From Bacteroidia bacterium (lineage in GTDB: Bacteria; Bacteroidota; Bacteroidia; Cytophagales; Cyclobacteriaceae): 64,000 nt of DNA. The notes under the pieces are model-generated. The model was given only the letters and a program-made list of their open reading frames with translations, ran no database searches and had not been told where the DNA came from. The DNA lies in assembly GCA_030425425.1 (NCBI GenBank), contig JAUIAO010000008.1, positions 62,001 to 126,000 on the forward strand, written 5' to 3'. A program made the translations under genes and the position numbers. Positions 39,656 to 47,753 of this stretch are shown here, piece after piece; the stretch's first letter is position 1, and each line of letters starts with the position of its first letter.

Positions 39656-39949
39656 TTATTCGGCGAGCTTCCATAAATAAGCTTCATATGAATAAAATTT
39701 ACTTGTCCTTTTTTCAATGTAAGTGGATACTATATGTTTTCCCTGTTCGTCAATAAAGTCAAACAGTCCATTCACATTTTTGATTCTTGCTTCGCAGAAT
39801 TTTATCAGGCTATTGCAAAAAATCCAATTTTGACGGTTTTCGATTAAGTAAAGAAGACTTATATCTATGGTCACGTCTTGAAAAGGAATCCATGCTATAA
39901 TCATTTTGCCTGTAGAGGGTTTTATTGAGAGATTGCTAATTTCAATCAA
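39656..39949 (-). CDS. Possible small hypothetical gene
   Basis: A 97-residue frame with balanced composition (MIEISNLSIKPSTGKM at the start, SYEAYLWKLAE at the end) in an otherwise empty stretch of about 645 bases between the ATP-grasp-like and sulfotransferase genes. No family is recognised. It could be a real orphan, a remnant, or chance. The remaining bases on either side (39453-39655 and 39950-40084) show nothing I can name. Confidence 0.4.
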   Translation of the reverse strand: MIEISNLSIKPSTGKMIIAWIPFQDVTIDISLLYLIENRQNWIFCNSLIKFCEARIKNVNGLFDFIDEQGKHIVSTYIEKRTSKFYSYEAYLWKLAE

Positions 39950-40084
39950 ATGTGTAAAGCTAACTCTTGTCTGCGCACGAATTCAAACTCAATTAGGATA
40001 AATCTTCAGTTGAGTTTGATCTGATTGGTTAAACATGTTTTCGATTTTCATTTTGTTTATAGAATATTGTAATTCCAAATCAGA

Positions 40085-40092
40085 TATTTTTG
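40085..40092 (+). promoter_or_regulatory. Candidate -7 box (TATTTTTG)
   Basis: Exact match to TAnnTTTG, ending five bases before the sulfotransferase ATG at 40098. It implies a leaderless or nearly leaderless transcript and argues against the longer start at 40035. No -33 TTG at standard spacing. Confidence 0.4.
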
Positions 40093-40097
40093 CTCCG

Positions 40098-40781
40098 ATG
40101 AAGATAAAGCCTCATTCTCGCAAAATTCTCACAAGATTAAAAGCATTTAGACATAGAAAATCTCAAAAGATTATTTGCATTGGTAAGAATAAAACCGGAA
40201 CAACTTCTATCAGTGCATTGCTCAAGCAATTGGGATATGTTGTGGCGCCACAAGAACCTGCTGAATTACTTGTGCATGATTGGTATAAGAGGGATTTCCG
40301 GAAGATCATTGATTATGTGAAGAATTATGGAGAGGCATTTCAAGACATTCCTTTTAGCCTGGAGGAGACTTACGAACACCTGGACAAAGCATTTCCTACG
40401 GCAAAGTTTATTTTAACCATACGGGACTCCCCGGAGCAATGGTATCAATCTCTTACGAAATTTCATGGTTTGCAATTCGGCAAAGGTGGTCGACTTCCAA
40501 CCAAGGATGATCTCATGAATGCTACATACAGATATCGAGGTTTTGCATGGGAGGTGAACCGAATGCTTCACAATACACCTGAAGAAGAGCCTTATCAAAA
40601 AGAAAGACTGATTGAAGCTTATCATCGATACAATCAAAATGTTATTGACTATTTTGAAGGTAAAGATGATAAGCTTTTGGTTGTAAACCTTGCATCATCT
40701 GATGCACTGACCAAAATACTTGCTTTTTTGAACAAAACAGGAGAGTTGGCCCAAATGCCCTGGGAAAACAAGACGCTATAG
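40098..40781 (+). CDS. Sulfotransferase family protein
   Basis: A 227-residue PAPS-dependent sulfotransferase. The 5'-phosphosulfate loop IGKNKTGTTSI is at residues 28-38, and the 3'-phosphate site R109-x-S111 is in TIRDSPEQWYQSL. It probably sulfates a sugar of the polysaccharide made by this locus, using PAPS from CysC/D/N and leaving PAP for CysQ. A start 21 codons upstream (40035) is hydrophobic but lies before a promoter-like box, and the shorter start is preferred. A protein or lipid acceptor cannot be excluded. Confidence 0.88.
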   Translation: MKIKPHSRKILTRLKAFRHRKSQKIICIGKNKTGTTSISALLKQLGYVVAPQEPAELLVHDWYKRDFRKIIDYVKNYGEAFQDIPFSLEETYEHLDKAFPTAKFILTIRDSPEQWYQSLTKFHGLQFGKGGRLPTKDDLMNATYRYRGFAWEVNRMLHNTPEEEPYQKERLIEAYHRYNQNVIDYFEGKDDKLLVVNLASSDALTKILAFLNKTGELAQMPWENKTL

Positions 40782-40820
40782 CTTATTTATTAGTTTTCAT
40801 AAATTTATGTCGATTCTATT

Positions 40821-42266
40821 ATGAGCTTTAAAAACCAGGTTGCGTCAGGACTGAAATGGAATATCCTAGATACAGTAGCTGTGAAGGGGTTTGGCTTCCT
40901 CGTGATATTACTGTTGACCAGACTCTTATCACCGGATGACTTTGGGGTTATCAGTATTGTTACTGTGTTCATAACGATAGGCACTGCTATAGTTGATGGC
41001 GGACTTGGGGTCTCTCTAATTAGAGATGATGAAGTGAACCAAGAAGATTTCTCCACGGTTTTCATAAGTAATCTTGGGCTCGGCATATTATTGTATGTGC
41101 TATTATTCTTTCTTGCACCAGCCGTTTCTTGGTTCTATGAAAGACCTGAAATCACACTGTTGATCAGAGTATTGGGCCTTAATTTCATCATTATGAGCTT
41201 TTCGGTTGTTCAAAACAACCTTTTGATGAAAGAAATGGACTTTAAGAAACTTACATTTGCCGCTTTACCAGGGACTTTAATTGGTGGTATTCTTGGAGTG
41301 AGCATGGCATATTCGGGATATGGAGTGTGGAGTTTGGTGGTCATGCAGTTGGTTACTCAGCTCATGAAAAGTATAGTGGTATGGGTCATTTCCAAGTGGC
41401 GATTTCCTATGGTTTTTTCTAAATTAAAGTTTTATCGACATTTTTCATTTGGTTATCGTTTGGTATTGTCCAATGTGCTTTCCTTAGTATTTGCTGAATT
41501 ATATGCGCTATTAATTGGAAAACGTTTTTCGGTAGTCATATTGGGATATTATAACCGCGCCAAAACATTCACTCAATTTCCAGTATCTATGGTGGGAATG
41601 GTGATAAGCAAAGTTTCCTATCCCATGCTGTCTTCACTGAAAAATGAACCTGGATCTGTCTTGGTCTATTACCAAAAAATAATTCGTAGTGCCTTTTTTT
41701 TGCTCGGAGGCATAATGGTAACATTATTTGTTACTGCAGATCCACTTTTCAATTGGCTCTTTACAAAAGAATGGGCACCATTTATTCCATTTTTTAAAAT
41801 ATTGTGTATTTCAGCGGTATTGATACCCATTCATGAAATAAACCTGAATGTATTTAAGGTATTTAACCGCACGGATCTTTTGCTAAAGGTGGAAATAGTG
41901 AAAAAAATATTCATATTAATTGTTTTTATAATAGGGTATTTAAAAGGAATGGACTCCCTGCTCTTAGCTATTGTATTTTTCAGCTATGTAGCACTATTTG
42001 TAAATAGCTATTATGCTGGGAGATTGATTCAATATGATACCATTACGCAATTGAGACATATGCTGCCTACATTTATTGTATCCGTATTGACCTCTTTTAT
42101 CATGTTCCTTATTTCTCGATATTTTGAGAATTCAATGTTGGTTCTTCAGGTAATTTTGCTGGGCCTTCTAGCAATGATGTTTTATATTTCTCTGAGCATT
42201 ATTGTACAAAATAGAGGTATGTACGAATTTATAGATTTAGTTTTTACCGTTTTAAAGAGAAAGTGA
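40821..42266 (+). CDS. Polysaccharide flippase, WzxC type (second copy)
   Basis: A 481-residue membrane protein with 12 to 14 segments. The opening (FKNQVASGLKWNILDTVA, then LLTRLLSPDDFGVI and FRRKxL-like region NNLLMKEMDFKKL) is typical of the WzxC/MurJ-like polysaccharide exporters. It differs plainly from the first flippase at 27334 and is therefore not a duplicate. Substrate unknown. Confidence 0.9.
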   Translation: MSFKNQVASGLKWNILDTVAVKGFGFLVILLLTRLLSPDDFGVISIVTVFITIGTAIVDGGLGVSLIRDDEVNQEDFSTVFISNLGLGILLYVLLFFLAPAVSWFYERPEITLLIRVLGLNFIIMSFSVVQNNLLMKEMDFKKLTFAALPGTLIGGILGVSMAYSGYGVWSLVVMQLVTQLMKSIVVWVISKWRFPMVFSKLKFYRHFSFGYRLVLSNVLSLVFAELYALLIGKRFSVVILGYYNRAKTFTQFPVSMVGMVISKVSYPMLSSLKNEPGSVLVYYQKIIRSAFFLLGGIMVTLFVTADPLFNWLFTKEWAPFIPFFKILCISAVLIPIHEINLNVFKVFNRTDLLLKVEIVKKIFILIVFIIGYLKGMDSLLLAIVFFSYVALFVNSYYAGRLIQYDTITQLRHMLPTFIVSVLTSFIMFLISRYFENSMLVLQVILLGLLAMMFYISLSIIVQNRGMYEFIDLVFTVLKRK

Positions 42267-42292
42267 AAATACAACGAAGCAATTAATCAAAA

Positions 42293-43372
42293 ATGAGAAT
42301 TGATGTTACTAAGCCATACTTGCCTGATTCTGATGCCTATAAAAATTACATTAATCAGATCTGGGAAAGTGGCTGGCTTACCAATGGGGGAAATTTGCTT
42401 CAAAAGTTAACTACTGAGTTGACCACTTTTTTGGGTGTGGAAGATTTGGTATTAATGTCCAATGGTACCATTCCAATCCAGATGGCTTTATTTAATCTGG
42501 CAAATGAAGGAGATGTAATTACAACTCCATTTAGCTATGTAGCTACTACTTCCAGCATACTGTGGCAAAGTTGTAAACCCGTATTTGTAGATATTGATCC
42601 CAAATATTTTACAATCGATGAATTGAAAATTGAGGATGCAATTACGCCCAAAACTACGGCCATATTAGCGACCCATGTTTTCGGAAACCCTTGCAATATT
42701 GAGGTTTTGCAGGAAATAGCGTCCCGACATAATTTGTCACTTATTTTTGATGCAGCTCATTGTTTTGGCGTAAACTACAGGGGTCAATCCATATTTAACT
42801 ACGGAGATGTAAGCACCTGTAGTTTTCACGCTACTAAAGTGTTTCACACGGTAGAGGGAGGAGCAGCAATTTCAACTAATACGGAACTGCTCCAAAAGAT
42901 ATCTTATAACATACATTTCGGTCATAAAGGACCTTATGATTTTTTTGGAATAGGTATAAATGGTAAGATGTCCGAGCTTCATGCTGCTATGGGCCTATCA
43001 GTTCTGCCAAAGATGACAGCTGTCATAAATGATCGTCAGAGAATAGTTGAACAGTATAAAACGGAGCTCGCTGAGTTACCTTTAGGTTTTATCAATATTC
43101 GACAGGGTACAAAATGGAATTTCAGCTACTTCCCGATTACGTTTGAAACCGAAGACAGACTAACAAAAACGGTTTCAGATTTAAATGAGAAATACATTTT
43201 TCCAAGAAGGTATTTTTATCCCTCTTTGAACACGATTCACTACATCAATGGAGACAAAATGCCTATATCAGAGGATATTAGTAGTCGTGTATTGTGTCTG
43301 CCATTATTTTTTGGTCTTGATCCTGATGATATATCCAGAATATGTCAGATTATTAAAAATTCGCTTAAATAA
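42293..43372 (+). CDS. DegT/DnrJ/EryC1/StrS aminotransferase
   Basis: A 359-residue PLP enzyme that aminates a nucleotide-linked keto sugar. The PLP lysine is K182 in SFHATKVFHTVEGGA, with D153 in IFDAAHCFG stacking on the cofactor; LMSNGTIPIQMALFNL is the phosphate-binding region. RfbB's 4-keto sugar is a possible substrate. It lies 12 bases before the WbqC gene, so the two are likely co-transcribed. Confidence 0.92.
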   Translation: MRIDVTKPYLPDSDAYKNYINQIWESGWLTNGGNLLQKLTTELTTFLGVEDLVLMSNGTIPIQMALFNLANEGDVITTPFSYVATTSSILWQSCKPVFVDIDPKYFTIDELKIEDAITPKTTAILATHVFGNPCNIEVLQEIASRHNLSLIFDAAHCFGVNYRGQSIFNYGDVSTCSFHATKVFHTVEGGAAISTNTELLQKISYNIHFGHKGPYDFFGIGINGKMSELHAAMGLSVLPKMTAVINDRQRIVEQYKTELAELPLGFINIRQGTKWNFSYFPITFETEDRLTKTVSDLNEKYIFPRRYFYPSLNTIHYINGDKMPISEDISSRVLCLPLFFGLDPDDISRICQIIKNSLK

Positions 43373-43384
43373 ACTCAAAACAGT

Positions 43385-44125
43385 ATGACGTTGGGAATAA
43401 TGCAAAGTTATTTTTTCCCCTATCTAGGTTACTTTTCCTTAATTGATGCAGTGGATAAAATGATGTTATATGAGCATGTTACTTACAGAAAAAGAACTTG
43501 GGTCAACCGAAACCGATTGTTAAACAAAGGTACTGGCGAACCGACTTTTATCACAGTTCCGGTTAGTGGGATTTACAGCAATATCTTGATGAGGGATGTA
43601 CAGATAGACCAGACTTCAGGTTGGCAGAAGTCGATTAAAAATTTTTTACTTTTCAATTATCGAAAGGCCGAATACTTTGAAGAAATCTTCCAATTTGTAA
43701 GTGACCTTCTAAAGGATAATAGTACTTCTTCTTTGCATGAAATGAATGCATCTATTATCATAGCCATAAGTGTCAAACTTGGATTAACAACAGATATAAC
43801 CTATAAACATGATCAATACCTAGATTTGGAGCAAAAACTAATGTCTGAAGATGATCGAGAAATACCGATTAAACTTCAAAGAATCGCATCTGTTTGTCAC
43901 GAAGAAGGAGCATCAATTTATATCAACCCTAGTGGTGGACAAGACCTCTATGACCCTGAGATGTTCTATAAATTAGGTATTTCACTTAAATTCATTTTGC
44001 CAGATTCATTCCTTTACAGCCAGTTTGGAAAGTATGAAGTGCCGAATCTTTCAATCATTGATTGTCTGATGCACAAAGGATGGATTGATACACGTGAAGC
44101 AATCAGGAAATATGATTTCAAATAG
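43385..44125 (+). CDS. WbqC family protein
   Basis: A 246-residue protein starting LGIMQSYFFPYLGYFSLIDAVD, with YRKRTWVNRNRLL shortly after, the family's defining N-terminal text. WbqC proteins occur in O-antigen loci next to aminotransferases and may act in N-acylation of the amino sugar, but their reaction is not settled. About 204 bases without a gene follow; they hold no feature I can name. Confidence 0.85.
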   Translation: MTLGIMQSYFFPYLGYFSLIDAVDKMMLYEHVTYRKRTWVNRNRLLNKGTGEPTFITVPVSGIYSNILMRDVQIDQTSGWQKSIKNFLLFNYRKAEYFEEIFQFVSDLLKDNSTSSLHEMNASIIIAISVKLGLTTDITYKHDQYLDLEQKLMSEDDREIPIKLQRIASVCHEEGASIYINPSGGQDLYDPEMFYKLGISLKFILPDSFLYSQFGKYEVPNLSIIDCLMHKGWIDTREAIRKYDFK

Positions 44126-44329
44126 ATAAGAAATCATTTGAGAATCAATTTGTGGTTTTCACTTAAGGATGAAGAGTAGGTAAAAAACCTATTTTGTCTG
44201 ATATTCTATCATCCAGAGAAATAATTGATTTGTAAGAATTATCTTGCGTAACATTTTTCACGAATCGTACACATAAGCGATAATTTCTAATTAACAGCAA
44301 TTTTCACTGATCTTTCGCAAGAGCAGAAA

Positions 44330-45436
44330 ATGGAGTTAAATAAAATATCATTTGACCATATTCCATCATTTTTGATAGGTAATAAGAGTTTTGAGTCTTT
44401 TCAGCAGAATCATCAGAAGGTACCAGTTTTAGAATTTCCAAATCGGATAGATTCCTCGTCTAAAATCCTAAGTGTTCGTTTACTGGCATATAATCATTCT
44501 AAGTACATCTCGGAATGTATAGAGGCAATTTTGAATCAAGAAACTAATTACGATTATGAAATAGTCATAGCAGAAGATGCATCTACAGACGGTACGAGAG
44601 AAATATGCATTAAATATGCGGAGCAATATCCAGATAGAATAAGACTATTGCTGAATGATAGAAAAAACAACATGTCTATCTATGGCAAGCCTTCAGGGTT
44701 ATTTAATAGTATTTATTCAAACTTCATGATCAACTCCAAATATGTTGCTATGTGCGAAGGGGATGATCTATGGTGTGATCCATTGAAAATCCAAAAATCT
44801 GTTGATTATTTAGAGAATCATTTTGATACGGTCCTGTGCTTTGGAAATTCATTGCTTTATAATACCACCAAGCCTGAAACCCAGCTAGAGAGAATGGTTC
44901 ATTTTAATGAGTGTCGCACACTTACAAGTGAAGAGGTTTTGAACACTTTGTTTCAAACCTCAAATATTATATATAGGAATGGTTTGATTGATAAATACGA
45001 CCCGCGAGCTCTCAATATTTTATCTGGCGATCTACTGTTAAAAGTCAAAATGAGTCAAAAAGGAAAAATCTATTTCATTTCCGATATCAAGCCTTCTATA
45101 TACAGAGTACATCAGTTTGGAAGCTATGGACCACTAGGTAAAATTAAAAAGTTGCAGATAGACATAAGTGCTTATAAATATCTCATTTCGTATATCTCCG
45201 AAGAAAATACAATGACAAACGCGCTGAAGAATAATCTTGCTTGGAGCTATCTCCGCATTATTGTTTTAACCTTATTTCAGCAAAAGCGCATTTTTCGTTC
45301 TGATATTAAAGGCTTTTATCGAACTCTTTTTGCTGCGGGACCACAGTTTTTATTTTTTTTGGTTCGACGAGTTATCCAGTTGTTAAAAAAAATTCTACCA
45401 ATAAATCATGAAAGTTTTAGAACAAAATTTCGGTGA
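44330..45436 (+). CDS. Glycosyltransferase family 2
   Basis: A 368-residue GT-A enzyme. After a 45-residue N-terminal extension, LSVRLLAYNHSKYISECI and IAEDASTDGTREI form the donor site and CEGDDLWCDP the metal motif; the end of the chain has a basic, hydrophobic segment (FLFFLVRRVIQLLKK) that could touch the membrane. Its last 29 bases overlap the TauD-like gene in another frame. Confidence 0.88.
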   Translation: MELNKISFDHIPSFLIGNKSFESFQQNHQKVPVLEFPNRIDSSSKILSVRLLAYNHSKYISECIEAILNQETNYDYEIVIAEDASTDGTREICIKYAEQYPDRIRLLLNDRKNNMSIYGKPSGLFNSIYSNFMINSKYVAMCEGDDLWCDPLKIQKSVDYLENHFDTVLCFGNSLLYNTTKPETQLERMVHFNECRTLTSEEVLNTLFQTSNIIYRNGLIDKYDPRALNILSGDLLLKVKMSQKGKIYFISDIKPSIYRVHQFGSYGPLGKIKKLQIDISAYKYLISYISEENTMTNALKNNLAWSYLRIIVLTLFQQKRIFRSDIKGFYRTLFAAGPQFLFFLVRRVIQLLKKILPINHESFRTKFR

Positions 45437-46181
45437 ACAAGTCCGAGACATCAAGGAAAAGCTCGACAAACAAGGATATGTTGTTTACAAAAATTGGATT
45501 AATACAACAAGCACATTAGAGGAAGCCAAAGCATCCTTTCTAGAAATATCTAAAATGGTTGGTGAGCCAATTTCACATGATGTTAATAATTCGATCATTT
45601 GGGATATCAAATCAAGACCGACCAGTGAGGGGGGGGTAATTACCTATTCAGAGCATTCGCATGAAGCTGAGTTGCATACTGATAGTCAATACAGTACTTA
45701 TCCAGAGGATTATTTTGGTTTATTAACTCTAAAGAGAGCAAGTTGCGGAGGAGGGTTGTCATTGATACTTACATTAGATGATATTTTGCGCGAATTACGA
45801 TCTAATGCCAATGGCGAAGAAGTAGAGAGTATTTTAAGGAATAGTGATTTTCCTTTTATTATCCCTAGAGTCTTTAAGAGAAATCAAATGTCAGAAGATC
45901 CAGAATTTAATTTTGGTCCAATTCTTAGAGATAATGAGATCAGGTTTAGAGTGGACACTCTTGAGAAAAGTATCGAGCTATACCCAGAATTTTGTAGTAC
46001 TCAGCAAGTAGAAGCGTATCGGTTATTAAAAAAGATTATTTTAGAATCTGCTTCGATAAAGAGGTTTTATTTAGAAGATGGTGACTTGATTTTTATTAAT
46101 AATAAAACTGTTTTACACGGTAGAACTCAGTTTATGGATCAAGACAGACATCTCCTCAGAATAAGAATGAATAAAAGGTGA
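45408..46181 (+). CDS. TauD/TfdA-like Fe(II)/2-oxoglutarate dioxygenase
   Basis: A 257-residue protein with the facial triad H90-x-D92 (AELHTDSQYS) and the distal H237, plus R251 for 2-oxoglutarate (LHGRTQFMDQDRHLLRIRM). This is an intact double-stranded beta-helix hydroxylase. In this locus it might modify a sugar, a sugar substituent, or an amino acid, but the substrate is not known. The ATG at 45408 overlaps the GT2 stop, a tight link. Confidence 0.85.
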   Translation: MKVLEQNFGEQVRDIKEKLDKQGYVVYKNWINTTSTLEEAKASFLEISKMVGEPISHDVNNSIIWDIKSRPTSEGGVITYSEHSHEAELHTDSQYSTYPEDYFGLLTLKRASCGGGLSLILTLDDILRELRSNANGEEVESILRNSDFPFIIPRVFKRNQMSEDPEFNFGPILRDNEIRFRVDTLEKSIELYPEFCSTQQVEAYRLLKKIILESASIKRFYLEDGDLIFINNKTVLHGRTQFMDQDRHLLRIRMNKR

Positions 46182-46239
46182 GTCCTCTTGTTTTTATGAA
46201 ATGTGCAATAATTGTGAGTGTTTGTCAGTCTTGATTCAT

Positions 46240-46247
46240 TAAATTTG
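46240..46247 (+). promoter_or_regulatory. Candidate -7 box (TAAATTTG) before wcaJ-like gene
   Basis: Exact TAnnTTTG match, 19 bases before the ATG at 46267. TTG triplets upstream are not at the usual spacing. Confidence 0.4.
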
Positions 46248-46266
46248 CTATTCTATTAACTAATTG

Positions 46267-47655
46267 ATGTACGAACACCGTTTTTCAAAGTATTTCCCAA
46301 TTCTGTTTTTATTGACAGACTTGATATGTCTCAATCTTGGTATATCCTATGCCAATTTTGAAAAATTTGGTCAATGGGTAAACTCAGACGATCACTACCT
46401 TACTCTTCAGATCATTCTGAATGTTTCTTGGGTAGTCATTTTCGTGATTACTAGGCTTTATGAAATTAGTCGTGAATCCAGGTTGATTGATCATCTGAAC
46501 AAGGTTCTCAGTGGTCTTGTAATTAATCTTTCGGTGGTTTTTGCCTTATGGTTTATTGCTAAACCAGTCTATTATTCCAGGCAACATTTATTCCTTACCT
46601 ATCTTGCCTTCACATTGTTGCTGGTATTATGGAGAACGTCCTGGCACTTTTTGATCAGATATGGAAGAACCAGAGGGTATAATGTCAGAAATGTGGCCTT
46701 TGTAGGATATGGTGATCTCGCGACTGAGTTAGAATTGTATTTTAGATCCAACAAAGGACTTGGGTATATATTTAAAGGCTATTTTGATAATAATCCTCCG
46801 GATCGAAAAAGAAGATATTTAGGAGATATCAGTTCAATAAAGCAATATGTATCAACAAAAGACCACATAGATGTGTTGTTTTGTAGCCTCCCGAGTTTAA
46901 ATGACGATGAAGTCAAATCTTTGATCAATTTCGCTGAAAACAATCTGATTAAAGTCAAAATTATTTCTCAGTTTAGTCGTCTGGGAAATAAGAGTTTGAG
47001 TATTCAGAAACTAGGACAGATTCCAATTATCAATGTTGGAGCAATTCCATTGGATAGTGTAGTAAATCAGTTTGTAAAAAGAGCTTTCGATATTTTATTT
47101 GGAACCCTTGTGCTTGTTTTCATATTCTCTTGGTTGATTCCAATTATTGGTTTGTTAATCAAGCTCGAATCTAAGGGCCCTATCTTTTTTAAGCAATTGC
47201 GAAATGGAAGAGATAATCATCCATTCTTATGTTGGAAATTTAGAACAATGGTGGTCAATAATGAATCTGACACAAAGCAGGCTACTAAAGGAGATGCTCG
47301 TATTACCAAAGTCGGTGCGATTTTAAGAAAGACGAGCATTGACGAAATTCCGCAGTTTATCAATGTTTTGCTGGGCGATATGTCAGTAGTAGGTCCAAGA
47401 CCACACCCCATCAAGTTAAATGAAGAGTTCAAACCGAAAATAGATCGATTTATACAGAGACATGCTGTGAAGCCTGGGATTACAGGTCTGGCTCAGGCCA
47501 AGGGCTTCAGAGGAGAAACGGCCGCATTTAGTGATATGAACGGTCGTGTTAGGCTGGATCGGTTTTATGTAAAAAACTGGTCAATGTTTCTCGATTTGAA
47601 AATCATCATTTTGACTATTGTCTCTATTTTGAAAGGTAGTGAAAATGCTTATTGA
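46267..47655 (+). CDS. Undecaprenyl-phosphate sugar-1-phosphate transferase (WcaJ/PglC family)
   Basis: Starts polysaccharide repeat units by loading a sugar-1-phosphate on undecaprenyl phosphate. The 462-residue product has four N-terminal membrane segments, a CoA-binding-like domain (VAFVGYGDLATELELYF), a fifth membrane helix and the catalytic domain: KRAFDILFGTLVLVF, GPIFFKQLRNG, WKFRTM, and PGITGLAQ after DMSVVGPRPHP. ATG 46267 is used in place of the adjacent TTG. The sugar is probably glucose or galactose, which is a family-level guess. Confidence 0.92.
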   Translation: MYEHRFSKYFPILFLLTDLICLNLGISYANFEKFGQWVNSDDHYLTLQIILNVSWVVIFVITRLYEISRESRLIDHLNKVLSGLVINLSVVFALWFIAKPVYYSRQHLFLTYLAFTLLLVLWRTSWHFLIRYGRTRGYNVRNVAFVGYGDLATELELYFRSNKGLGYIFKGYFDNNPPDRKRRYLGDISSIKQYVSTKDHIDVLFCSLPSLNDDEVKSLINFAENNLIKVKIISQFSRLGNKSLSIQKLGQIPIINVGAIPLDSVVNQFVKRAFDILFGTLVLVFIFSWLIPIIGLLIKLESKGPIFFKQLRNGRDNHPFLCWKFRTMVVNNESDTKQATKGDARITKVGAILRKTSIDEIPQFINVLLGDMSVVGPRPHPIKLNEEFKPKIDRFIQRHAVKPGITGLAQAKGFRGETAAFSDMNGRVRLDRFYVKNWSMFLDLKIIILTIVSILKGSENAY

Positions 47656-47753
47656 GACATTATGTCCATCTGTCCCGGTATTTTCTTCATTCATCGAAAT
47701 AGTTATATTAATTCTTTCTCCTTTTATACTTTAGTTATTGTAAAATTGATTAG

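Noticed and set aside
39436-39717. 93-codon minus-strand frame overlapping the ATP-grasp-like and small genes
   Set aside because: Composition looks random (scattered His, Cys and Lys) and it overlaps better candidates in other frames.
44126-44329. Small RNA or promoter in the gap before the GT2 gene at 44330
   Set aside because: Only a short AGGTAAAAAACCT hairpin and no consensus box; not enough to support a feature.
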